64,000 nucleotides of DNA, taken from NCBI GenBank assembly GCA_044346175.1, contig JBIIZQ010000005.1:1-64000 (forward strand). The letters are read 5' to 3'. The translations under genes and the position numbers were made by a program. The notes beneath the pieces are model-generated. The model was not told the DNA's origin, did not search any database, and saw only the letters and a list, made by a program, of their open reading frames with translations. This document shows, in pieces, positions 54,670-63,008 of this stretch. Source of the DNA: JBJTUH01 sp044346175 (GTDB taxonomy: Bacteria > Cyanobacteriota > Vampirovibrionia > Vampirovibrionales > JAJTHC01). Position 1 is the stretch's first letter, and every line of letters begins with the position of its first letter.

Positions 54670-55317
54670 CTATTGCCATAAACCGCTTGAAATGGGGTTG
54701 CCAACAGAGCCTGTCCAAGGTTGCCCAAGGAATGCTGGTGGTAAACCACGTGTTGGGTTATCGGGTCCGTAATTTAAAGGTAAGCCTAAGCCTGCCGCAT
54801 AGCCTAGCAAAGCGGGGAGGTCACGGGAAGCCGCAGCGGGTGCAAAATAAAATTTAGGGTCAATTCCCCTTTGAGGAAAGCTACTTGAGAGGGTTCCAGG
54901 TTTACCAAAATCGGCATAACTATAGCCCGCTGGGTTGGAGGTGGGTCCAAAGCCTGTATTGAGCATATAGGGGGAAGTGCTTTGTTGCCAAGCGGGTTGT
55001 TGATAGGCGGCTATTTGCTGATTCAGGCTATTACGGTCAAGTTGTAGGCCAGGAATGGCATTCTGAAAATTACCAGGGGGTGAAAAACCAGGTAATCTTG
55101 AAGATAAGGTACTGTTTTGATTTCCATTAGGCGACCCTACGAGAAAGCTTTGAGGACTTGTCCAAGTAGGACTTGCGGAGGGCTGTTGGGCTTGTCCACC
55201 AAGTTGGACACTACCACCAGAGATATTTACAAGTGATTGACCATTCTGAGTGATATTGACCCCTTGAGGCGTAATATCAATATGGATGGGGCCTGCGACG
55301 GAAATACTTGTCATCAT
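54670..55317 (-). CDS. Unrecognised Pro/Gly/Ser-rich protein
   Basis: 215 residues from ATGATG 55317; the long frame opens at 55518 but its first 67 codons look non-coding. A short beta-like N-terminus (SISVAGPIHIDITPQGVNITQ) precedes a low-complexity body rich in Pro, Gly, Gln, Ser and Asn. There is no signal peptide or membrane helix. A terminator follows at 54528-54562. Function unknown; it may be a structural or secreted surface protein. Confidence 0.55.
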   Translation of the reverse strand: MMTSISVAGPIHIDITPQGVNITQNGQSLVNISGGSVQLGGQAQQPSASPTWTSPQSFLVGSPNGNQNSTLSSRLPGFSPPGNFQNAIPGLQLDRNSLNQQIAAYQQPAWQQSTSPYMLNTGFGPTSNPAGYSYADFGKPGTLSSSFPQRGIDPKFYFAPAAASRDLPALLGYAAGLGLPLNYGPDNPTRGLPPAFLGQPWTGSVGNPISSGLWQ

Positions 55318-55558
55318 CACAAAAGGTACTTTCTGGAAGGGACTTAGAGTGTTTTGGTGGATTATGTTTGTTTCTTGATTTAATAAAAACAATTTATATG
55401 AGATAATTGCCTCCACCCCCTTTGATGCACACCTGTATATCTCGTGTATAGTTAAATATGGGCATGTTATGGGCATGTCATTGAAGTGGTTAAAAGCTTT
55501 AGGAAACAGCCCAATCACCCGCTAAATCATGACCCCTCAGTAAAACGAAACAATCCTA

Positions 55559-56425
55559 GTGATGAAACTTGGTATAAGCTATAGCGTTTTTGATGGAGAA
55601 GAACTCCTTGAAGCTTCTTTAAAGTGTATGCGACCCCACGCATACCATATCGTTGTGGTATATCAAACCGTGAGCTATACAGGAAATCCTGCATCTCAAA
55701 CCCTTCTACCCCTGTTGCATGATTTAAAAGAACGTCAATGGATAGACACCCTTCTTTATTATCCTACACATCCCAACCGAAGCCCTAGTGGCGAAGAACG
55801 ACGGAAACGTAATGTGGGGTTGCGTCATATCGCTGGGGTGCATCACCAAGCTTGTACACACTACATGACGATGGACACCGATGAGTTTTATTTGCCTGAA
55901 GCTTTTGATGCTGCCAAGGTAGCCTTTTTGGAAGGGGGGTATGATGCCTCCGTATGTCCGATGGTGGATTATTTTAAGTCCCCCCGTGTACAATTGGCTC
56001 CTTTTGAGCAACATCAAGATTATTATGTGCCGTGCATCAGTGCTTTGCCTGTCAAAAATACACTTGCTCGAAGCCTTGTTGGATACCCTTTCTGGGGAAC
56101 CCATCGACACGGAAAACAAAAACATTACCCTGTCCTTAGTGACACCACCCGTCAAGTGCCTTATCAACGTATGAAAATCTTCAAAAGAGAAGAGCTTGTG
56201 ATGCACCACATGAGCCTTGTACGTAAAGACATTAAAAGTAAGTTTCTCAACAGTAGTGCCCAAACGATATTAAAAACCTTGCCCGCTTCGCATCTTGAAC
56301 GTTATGAAGCCTATTACCAAGCATGGCAACCTCCGCAAACGATTCATACCCCCTATGACACAGCCTTTGCCGTGGGGTATCCTTACACGGTTTTGCCTGA
56401 TGACCCTTTTGGTATTGCGTTTTAA
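55559..56425 (+). CDS. GT-A-fold glycosyltransferase-like protein
   Basis: 288 residues from GTG 55559 (ATG at the next codon). It is a paralogue of the protein at 21482-22408: LLEASLKCMRP, HIVVVYQ, KRNVGL, MDTDEFYLPEAF, HGKQKHYPV and DPFGI are shared. Here the DTD (about residues 106-108) is intact, the pattern expected for a metal-binding DxD in GT-A transferases of families 2 and 92. Sugar donor and acceptor unknown. It is divergent from the gene at 54670. Confidence 0.65.
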   Translation: MMKLGISYSVFDGEELLEASLKCMRPHAYHIVVVYQTVSYTGNPASQTLLPLLHDLKERQWIDTLLYYPTHPNRSPSGEERRKRNVGLRHIAGVHHQACTHYMTMDTDEFYLPEAFDAAKVAFLEGGYDASVCPMVDYFKSPRVQLAPFEQHQDYYVPCISALPVKNTLARSLVGYPFWGTHRHGKQKHYPVLSDTTRQVPYQRMKIFKREELVMHHMSLVRKDIKSKFLNSSAQTILKTLPASHLERYEAYYQAWQPPQTIHTPYDTAFAVGYPYTVLPDDPFGIAF

Positions 56426-56455
56426 TACTAGGGAGCTCAGAAGGGTCATGGGTCT

Positions 56456-56502
56456 CAGTGTATCCTGTATTTAAGGGACATCCCTGCCCTAAAGATACAC
56501 TG
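56456..56502 (+). terminator. Hairpin after the GT-like gene
   Basis: CAGTGTATC (56456-56464) and GATACACTG (56494-56502) pair perfectly over nine bases around a 29-base loop containing a second small stem (AGGGA/TCCCT). No T-run follows. Confidence 0.45.
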
Positions 56503-56636
56503 TGACTGTCCGTGTTACGAAAAAATGTAGTATACTTTTAAAAACGATTTTAAAATACTTTGCTATACGTATCCTTCATCTTTTAAAAGCCTATCTTTTG
56601 AAAGCACCCTTTTCACGCATGCAACCCGACGCTACC

Positions 56637-58667
56637 ATGATGAACTTAAATCAGTCACAAAGCCATCCAAAACGCTGGCACCATTTATGTGGATTAAGTC
56701 AGGCTCCTTTTTTACGGGGTATGACTTGGGGTCTCGTGTTTTTAATGCTCGCCGTGAGTGTGAGTCTTTCAGGGTGTAAGCCGATGACCCCTGATGAAAT
56801 TGAAAAAGCGGTGCAAGCAGAACAAGCACGCTTACAGGGTGTGACGCAAGTAACCCAACCTAAACATAAACCCTCACCCTATAAAACCCAAACCATTGAC
56901 GGTGTCGATAGGCTCGTGTCTCCTTATGCGGTAGGGCAGTTTGGAGGGATTTTAAGAACGTCTCAAATGGGGAATGGACCCCAAACGTTTAACCCTTGGG
57001 CGGCTTATGATGCCACCTCTTCAGGGTTAGGGGGGATGTTCTTTCCTGGGTTGACAACCACCAATGCCTTTACAGGGGAAGAAATACCGTATCTTGCTAA
57101 ACATATTGAGATTAAGCCAAACCACACGGAGTACATTGTCACGTTGCGTAAGGGCTTGAAGTGGTCTGACGGACACCCTCTCACGGTGGAGGATGTTCTC
57201 TTTACATGGCAGGTCATTATGGCAAAAGGGCTTGGTAATCCTTCTACACGGGATGGTCTTTTGGTAGATGGCGAGTTCCCTCAAGTGACTAAGCTAGACG
57301 CAGACCGTGTTAAGTTTACAACCAAAAAACCTTTTGTACCTTTCAAGGCCGCCTTGGCAAGTAGTATTGCCCCTAAGCATATTATTGAACCCTTGTTGAA
57401 ATCTCAAGGTGCTAGAGGTTTTACGACTTTATGGAATCCTGAGAGCATTGCAAAACATCCTGAAAGTATGGTGAGTGCTGGGCTTTGGAAACTGAGCAAT
57501 TATAAACATGGACGAGAACTGATTCTTGTAAGAAATCCTTACAGTTTTGTGGTTGACCGTGAGTTTCAAACCCTCCCTTATCTTGACCAGTATTTGATTA
57601 AGTTCGTAAAAGACCAAAATGCCGAGGCACTCCTTTTTGAGCAAGGTCAACTTGACACCCTTGATGTACGAGCAAGTAGCCTGAGTCGTGTCCGCCAAAT
57701 CAAAAGTTTTCCTCTCAAAATCTACGACCTTGGTCCTACCTCGGCTTCTTCCTTTATCACGCTAAACCAAACTCAAAAAGTAGACCCCACCACGCATAAA
57801 CCCTTGGTTGACCCCATCAAGCAACGTTGGTTTCAATCTCGGGCGTTTCGGCAAGCCCTTGACTGGGGTATTGACCGACAAAAACTTGTACGCAATGTTC
57901 TCCGAGGCATGGGGGCACCTCTCTTTACGCCTGAGCCTATCAATGGCGTATTTGTACACCCCCAACTTGTAAAGGGGCATCCGTATCATCCCCAAAAAGC
58001 CAAAGCCATATTACAAACGGCGGGTTTTACTTGGCGTGCCGATGGACAATGCCTTGACCCTGACAAGCACCCCGTACGCTTTACCTTGATGACCAACAGC
58101 GGTAACGAGGAGCGAGAATCCACACTTGTCTCGATTCAGCAAGACCTCAAAAAACTAGGTATCCTTGTGGATTTACGCCCTATGGACTTTAATATGTTGG
58201 TGGGTCGTATCAACACTGCCAACTGGGAGGCTATTATGTTAAGCCTTACAGGGAGTCCATTAGAACCTAATGGTGCCAAAAATGTGATGCGTAGTGATGG
58301 TGCTTTACACATTTTTCATCAACGCTTTCCTGCCAAATTCCCTAATGACCCTGAAGCCTACAACCCACCGCCTACCCCATGGGAACGGGGTCTCAATACC
58401 GCCTTTGATGACGGTGCCAAGACGTTTCATTTGGCACAACGTAAAGCTATTTACTACCGCTATCAGGAAATTGTGGCTCAGGAGCAACCCTTTGTGTATC
58501 TTTACAGCCCTCGGAGCTTTTTGGCGGTACGTCGTCGTATTCGTAACTTTATGCCTACCCCCCTTGCCACATTCCATAATATGGAATCCTTATGGCTACA
58601 GGAACGCATTACGCTACCAGAGGGGGTGCAAGTAGAAGGCTTTGACCCCAACGCTGACGACGTATAG
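56637..58667 (+). CDS. ABC-transporter oligopeptide-binding lipoprotein (SBP family 5)
   Basis: 676 residues from ATGATG 56637; the frame opens at 56502, but that stretch lies in the hairpin and AT-rich region upstream. The signal peptide ends in a lipobox (SVSLSGC). The body matches OppA/DppA-type family 5: IVTLRKGLKWSDGHPLTVEDVLFTWQ, ALDWGIDRQKLVRNVLRGMG, and a C-terminal LAQRKAIYYRYQEIVAQEQP. It presents peptides or similar solutes to an ABC permease; no permease or ATPase genes are adjacent. Longer than typical (about 540), partly by N-terminal Gln/Thr-rich spacer. Confidence 0.9.
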   Translation: MMNLNQSQSHPKRWHHLCGLSQAPFLRGMTWGLVFLMLAVSVSLSGCKPMTPDEIEKAVQAEQARLQGVTQVTQPKHKPSPYKTQTIDGVDRLVSPYAVGQFGGILRTSQMGNGPQTFNPWAAYDATSSGLGGMFFPGLTTTNAFTGEEIPYLAKHIEIKPNHTEYIVTLRKGLKWSDGHPLTVEDVLFTWQVIMAKGLGNPSTRDGLLVDGEFPQVTKLDADRVKFTTKKPFVPFKAALASSIAPKHIIEPLLKSQGARGFTTLWNPESIAKHPESMVSAGLWKLSNYKHGRELILVRNPYSFVVDREFQTLPYLDQYLIKFVKDQNAEALLFEQGQLDTLDVRASSLSRVRQIKSFPLKIYDLGPTSASSFITLNQTQKVDPTTHKPLVDPIKQRWFQSRAFRQALDWGIDRQKLVRNVLRGMGAPLFTPEPINGVFVHPQLVKGHPYHPQKAKAILQTAGFTWRADGQCLDPDKHPVRFTLMTNSGNEERESTLVSIQQDLKKLGILVDLRPMDFNMLVGRINTANWEAIMLSLTGSPLEPNGAKNVMRSDGALHIFHQRFPAKFPNDPEAYNPPPTPWERGLNTAFDDGAKTFHLAQRKAIYYRYQEIVAQEQPFVYLYSPRSFLAVRRRIRNFMPTPLATFHNMESLWLQERITLPEGVQVEGFDPNADDV

Positions 58668-58718
58668 TAGCCATACTGTTGTGACGTAACCCTACCCCTA
58701 GAGGCTCCAATATAGTTT

Positions 58719-59231
58719 CTAGTTGATAGGGCTTTTCATGAGTAAGGTCATGACGGTACTTAGAATTTTGTTTTTGGGTAAGCCCTTGGTTTTAAGGGTT
58801 TGCTGGATGGCAAGGTTTTGCCAGTTCAGGTTATTCATAATCCACTGAGGTGTATTCATGACTTTCTGAAATAGATTGGCACTGTCATCCAACTTAGCGA
58901 GTGCCACTTTAGCACCAAGCACTTTACTTCGATTTAAAAAAGCACGGCGTGTTAGGGGTTTTTGTAAGGCGGATTCAACCCCTGTTTTAAGCACTTCGTT
59001 ACGGACTTGCCCCGCTCCGAAAGATTCAATGCTTGCCACTAGAGGAGCTTTTACTGCTTCTTTGATGGTTTGTTGACCTTGAGCCACTATTTTGGGGGTT
59101 CCCACAGACAAGGCCTTTAAAAAATTACGACGAGATACAGTCACGGCAGGAGGTGCAATCGGACGAGACATGAGAGACAAAACCCCTATAGCGATATAAG
59201 CCAATAGTGCAAGATAATACGTTTTATTCAA
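58719..59231 (-). CDS. Unrecognised small protein with two twin-arginine-like motifs
   Basis: 170 residues from ATG 59231; an internal ATG at 59171 would give 150. There is a hydrophobic N-terminus (LALLAYIAIGVLSL), then SRRNFLKAL at about residues 33-41, which fits the Tat consensus (S/T-R-R-x-F-L-K) exactly, and a second, similar TRRAFLNRS near 94. From 59171 the first motif would sit at the usual Tat position. The rest is basic and helical. No domain recognised. Confidence 0.55.
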   Translation of the reverse strand: MNKTYYLALLAYIAIGVLSLMSRPIAPPAVTVSRRNFLKALSVGTPKIVAQGQQTIKEAVKAPLVASIESFGAGQVRNEVLKTGVESALQKPLTRRAFLNRSKVLGAKVALAKLDDSANLFQKVMNTPQWIMNNLNWQNLAIQQTLKTKGLPKNKILSTVMTLLMKSPIN

Positions 59232-59329
59232 AAATAGAACCTGATGAAAAAACCATGCTTTACATTTTAGTGTGATATGCCTTTGAAAGCAAGTGCATGG
59301 TTTTGAAGTGCGTGTGATAACTGTATGAT

Positions 59330-59362
59330 GGATAACTCCTTAGAGTTGGTATGACGAGGAGG
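59330..59362 (+). repeat. Degenerate REP-like copy
   Basis: GGATAACTCC...GTTGGTATGACGAGG resembles the element at 5461-5485 (same GGATA and GGTATGACGAGG ends), with a decayed stem. Confidence 0.5.
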
Positions 59363-59373
59363 AAGACTATATG

Positions 59374-59396
59374 AAAAAAGCCCTGCTGATGAAGGG
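59374..59396 (-). terminator. Weak terminator after ftsH
   Basis: On the minus strand CCCT, eight bases, AGGG and then C followed by six T. The stem is short. Confidence 0.35.
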
Positions 59397-59455
59397 TTTC
59401 CCCTATGCAAGAGCAAGGCTATTTTAATAAACGAGTCGCCAATAAAAAGCGAAGC

Positions 59456-61645
59456 TTAGAGTAACATATCCGACATACGGAAATACCCTCTCAAGCCTCT
59501 AGGCTGATGTGTCGCCTGATAGCCTTGAGGTGGGGGTTGCACTTGTTCAGAAGAACCTGTAGAGGGTTCTTCTGTTGAAGCAGACTGCACTGACATATCT
59601 GTGTCTTCACTGCTACTTGAAGGAGGCGTTGCATCATTGCCAGTGGGACGAGCCTCTGCAATAGCTTGGAGCTTTTCAGCGTCTTTCGCTTGAGGAACAC
59701 CGATGATACGTTCTAGGTCTGCATCATCAAGGGTTTCTTTTTCAAGGAGTTCTTTGACAATGGCATCCATGGCATCACGCTTACTGGCAAGCAGTTCTCG
59801 GACGTAGGTCACACGCTCAAACACTAAGGTTTTAACCTCTTCATCAATCTGCTGAGCAATTTGCTCGCTGTAGTTACGCTCCGAGCCAAAGTCACGGCCC
59901 ATGAAGACATGCTCTTGTCGGTCGCCATAAGTAATGGGCCCTAACAACTCACTCATCCCATAGGCTGTGACGATACTACGTGCAATCTTCGAGACACGTT
60001 GCAGGTCGTTAGAAGCGCCTACCGTGACATCACCATACACTTGCTCCTCAGCGATACGGCCACCAAGTAATACACTAATTTCAGCCAACAAGTGTTTGCG
60101 GCTTGCATTGGTTGTGTCATCGGGCATGGTCCAAGTAATCCCAAGTGCCATCCCACGAGGTACAATGGTGACTTTGCGAACAGGGTCAGCTTCCTCTGTA
60201 AACCATGCTACAAGCGTATGTCCCACTTCATGATAAGCCGTAATTTCTTTGTCTTTGCGGTTCATGAGTTTAGACTTGCGTTCAACGCCTGCCACAACAC
60301 GGTCAATAGAGGCCTCAATGTCAGACTGTTCGATTTTGGTTTTATCTTTACGGGCAGCAAGCAAGGCTCCTTCGTTTAAAAGGTTTTGCAAATCAGCACC
60401 TGTAAACCCTGGGGTTGCCTTGGCAAGACGATTGAGGTCGACCTCCGTATCTAATGCCTTATCTTTGGCATGGACACGTAAAATCTCCTCACGTCCTTTT
60501 ACATCAGGGTGGTCAAGAACGACTTGACGGTCAAAACGACCAGGGCGTAACAAGGCTTTATCCAAAATATCAGGACGGTTTGTTGCTGCAATCATGATAA
60601 TGCCCAAGGTTGCTTCAAAGCCGTCCATTTCAACAAGCAATTGGTTTAAGGTTTGTTCACGCTCATCGTGTCCACCACCCATACCAGCCCCACGTTGACG
60701 ACCCACGGCATCAATCTCATCAATGAAAATGATACAAGGGGCGTTTTTCTTGGCTTGTTCAAAGAGGTCTCGTACACGAGAAGCCCCTACCCCGACAAAC
60801 ATTTCCACAAAGTCAGAACCACTAATACTAAAGAACGGCACCCCAGCTTCACCCGCAACGGCTTTAGCGAGGAGGGTTTTCCCTGTCCCTGGCGGTCCCA
60901 CAAGTAAAACCCCTTTGGGGATTTTGGCACCCAATTTTTGGTATTTTTCGCTATTTTTAAGGAAGTCTACAATTTCTTCAAGTTCTTGCTTGGGCTCATC
61001 TACGCCCGCCACATCTTGGAAACGTACCTTGATTTTATTCTCCATGACCATTTTGGCACGGCTCTTCCCAAAGGAGAGGGCTTGCCCACCGCCAGACTGT
61101 AAATTACGCAAAAGCATAATAAAGAAGAAAAGAATAATCCCAGGTACAAGTAAGCTCCATAACACAGCCGTCCATTGGTTAGGTTGTGCGGGTGCCTCAA
61201 ACGTATACTTGACGTGATTTTTTTCTAGCTCGGGTAGGAGGGTTGAAGGAACCCCCGAAGTAGGTAACGTGACCTTATAATGTTGCGTAGGCTGAATGGG
61301 TTTTAAAGACAAATTCTGAAACACAGGTAAGTTACCGGTTGCATGACTTTGAGAGGCTTCAGGCTTTGTAACAGGCTTAGAAGAGGGTGGTTTAGCGGGG
61401 TTTGTTTTTTCTGTAGAGACCCCTTTGTTTGCCAGTGCTTTATCCTGACTAGAGGGCAAGGCAATAAGCTCTTGGGGTTTAATCACCACTTCAGCAATCT
61501 GATGATGTGAGACTTTGTCAATAAATTGTGAATACGGAATGGGCGTGACAATCTTGGGGCTACGTGGCACCAAGTAACTGGTTGCAAGTAAAAGGGCAAT
61601 CAAGAGAAATACGGTTACAAATAAACCGTTTTGGCGTTCTTTCAT
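59456..61645 (-). CDS. ftsH: ATP-dependent zinc metalloprotease FtsH
   Basis: Membrane-anchored AAA+ protease that degrades membrane and unfolded proteins. 729 residues. Two membrane helices (about 6-26 and 155-180) flank a periplasmic domain. The AAA module follows: Walker A GPPGTGKT, Walker B IIFIDEIDA, SRH with RPGRFDRQ. The zinc site is HEVGH. The periplasmic domain contains a Lys/Pro/Ser-rich insertion (about 80-110) not usual in E. coli FtsH, and the C-terminus has a Gln/Ser/Pro-rich tail. ATG 61645. Monocistronic. Confidence 0.97.
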   Translation of the reverse strand: MKERQNGLFVTVFLLIALLLATSYLVPRSPKIVTPIPYSQFIDKVSHHQIAEVVIKPQELIALPSSQDKALANKGVSTEKTNPAKPPSSKPVTKPEASQSHATGNLPVFQNLSLKPIQPTQHYKVTLPTSGVPSTLLPELEKNHVKYTFEAPAQPNQWTAVLWSLLVPGIILFFFIMLLRNLQSGGGQALSFGKSRAKMVMENKIKVRFQDVAGVDEPKQELEEIVDFLKNSEKYQKLGAKIPKGVLLVGPPGTGKTLLAKAVAGEAGVPFFSISGSDFVEMFVGVGASRVRDLFEQAKKNAPCIIFIDEIDAVGRQRGAGMGGGHDEREQTLNQLLVEMDGFEATLGIIMIAATNRPDILDKALLRPGRFDRQVVLDHPDVKGREEILRVHAKDKALDTEVDLNRLAKATPGFTGADLQNLLNEGALLAARKDKTKIEQSDIEASIDRVVAGVERKSKLMNRKDKEITAYHEVGHTLVAWFTEEADPVRKVTIVPRGMALGITWTMPDDTTNASRKHLLAEISVLLGGRIAEEQVYGDVTVGASNDLQRVSKIARSIVTAYGMSELLGPITYGDRQEHVFMGRDFGSERNYSEQIAQQIDEEVKTLVFERVTYVRELLASKRDAMDAIVKELLEKETLDDADLERIIGVPQAKDAEKLQAIAEARPTGNDATPPSSSSEDTDMSVQSASTEEPSTGSSEQVQPPPQGYQATHQPRGLRGYFRMSDMLL

Positions 61646-61815
61646 AAGGTGAATACCCTAATCTTTCCCGTGAAAATCAACGGGCATCTTTATGGATAAA
61701 GTAACACGACATTGTATACACAACAGAAAAGCATAGAAACTTCCATCAGCAGTACCCATACAGACACAGTAACAGAATCCAACGCTTTAGAGAGGAAGGT
61801 ACACACACTATGTTA

Positions 61816-61832
61816 AAAATTGTAACAATTTT
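61816..61832 (-). terminator. AT-rich palindrome after the gene at 61882
   Basis: AAAATTG/CAATTTT around TAA; on the minus strand it is followed by T. The stem is weak but positioned 50 bases past the stop codon. Confidence 0.3.
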
Positions 61833-61881
61833 AAGAAACTTTGCAAGCTATTTTTTGAAAACTCCCCTTAGTATGCCTCAT

Positions 61882-62598
61882 TTATGCTTCCAGTTCATAG
61901 CCTGAGTAAAGCCAAGGGTTCGGTAAAGAACGGGTAATGAGATACAGGGCATTCCTTGGGAGGAAAGGATTTTGGGATGGTGTATCTGCAAAGTCAGGAT
62001 GAATGGGTGAAGTGGCAGAGGAGCTAGAGAGGGAGGAGGGTGCCACTGGAGCGACATTTTGCTTAGGTGTGTCTTGAGGTGATGATTGAGAACTATCGGG
62101 TATGGGTTTTGCCTTTAAGGACGTAGGCGCATAGGTGGCGGGGTTTAAATAGGCAGAGGTCATGAAATGATTCACCTGCTTGACGCTGGGGCGTACAATG
62201 AGGGGTTTAAGGATATTGTCATAGTAGAGATTTTCGGCAATCACAGCAGCATGGGTCACGATAAGTGCCTCGGCAGTGGTGACAAGCCAATGGACGGGTT
62301 TGGGGATTCTGTCTCGGTACCAATGCCGTCCCTGTTGGATGGTATGCAACGCTTTTTGCCCCCAAGAGCCAGCCATGGCTTTAAGACCTGTTAATGTGAG
62401 TTGCTTTACAGGCGTAACTACAGGAGAGAGTATCTCATGATAGGTGCTTAAAAGCGGTGCATTACCAAAACGGGGCTGTTGGCTTTTTGTGAGGGATGTT
62501 GACCCTCTTGAAAAGCGATGCACCCTTTGAAGTCCAGTTGAATGAGACCCTTGAGCCACTAAACCCAAGTAAGAACCAGCACACATCATACGCATCAT
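61882..62598 (-). CDS. Unrecognised protein with PRFGN peptide
   Basis: 238 residues from ATG 62598 (ATGATGCGTATGATG, after GGTGG); the frame opens at 62691. QQPRFGNAP near residue 43 carries the R-F-G peptide of the other hypothetical proteins. A helical middle with one moderately hydrophobic stretch (WLVTTAEALIVTHAAVIAENL) precedes a Ser/Pro-rich linker and a short folded-looking end (NALYLITRSLPNPW). Function unknown. Confidence 0.6.
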   Translation of the reverse strand: MMRMMCAGSYLGLVAQGSHSTGLQRVHRFSRGSTSLTKSQQPRFGNAPLLSTYHEILSPVVTPVKQLTLTGLKAMAGSWGQKALHTIQQGRHWYRDRIPKPVHWLVTTAEALIVTHAAVIAENLYYDNILKPLIVRPSVKQVNHFMTSAYLNPATYAPTSLKAKPIPDSSQSSPQDTPKQNVAPVAPSSLSSSSATSPIHPDFADTPSQNPFLPRNALYLITRSLPNPWLYSGYELEA

Positions 62599-62784
62599 TG
62601 AACCACCAAGACCTAGGAACATGTTCCCTGTAGAAAAGGAATACAAACGATAAGAGAAACATTCAAATGTAAACAGTATTGAAAGCCGCATGTCACTGTA
62701 GCATAAAGAAGCCTCAAAGATAGGGCGTGCTATGAGGTCACTCGGGACACTCGTATGAAAACGACTACCATCCTTATATGTCTC

Positions 62785-62900
62785 GTCATGCCGACGCAGC
62801 TCGGAATCCAGAAGAAGCGAGGTAAGAGGTTTAAAAGCCTGAATGCCTTTTTTCAGTGGCCTCAGTAGCTACTGTGGATACCGACTTTCGTCGGTATGAC
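62785..62900. repeat. REP-like palindromes in inverted pair
   Basis: Copies at 62785-62809 (minus orientation, GGATTCC type) and 62876-62900 (plus, GGATACC type) are 66 bases apart. The second is identical, in reverse complement, to 35333-35357. Confidence 0.85.
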
Positions 62901-62921
62901 GCTTTCACATATTCACATATA

Positions 62922-62950
62922 CAACATCCAACCTTACGGGATGTTGGCTT
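62922..62950. terminator. Terminator-like hairpin
   Basis: CAACATCC/GGATGTTG pair perfectly over eight bases around a nine-base loop. GCTTTT follows on the plus strand. It lies downstream of the minus-strand protease gene, whose strand has no T-run here, so the direction is uncertain. Confidence 0.45.
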
Positions 62951-63008
62951 TTAAGTACACGCCTAGACTACCTACAATAAGTCCATTCCCTCAATTGTGC
63001 CAAAAAGG

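Larger units (their letters stand above)
62599..63008. other. Intergenic region with REP pair and hairpin
   Basis: 410 bases with no gene. It contains the inverted REP pair (62785-62900), the palindrome CAGTAGCTACTG (62863-62874) and a terminator-like hairpin (62922-62946). Confidence 0.6.

Noticed and set aside
54402..54749. 115-codon minus-strand frame before the gene at 54670
   Set aside because: It covers the terminator at 54528-54562 and overlaps the end of the hypothetical gene in another frame; no start context.
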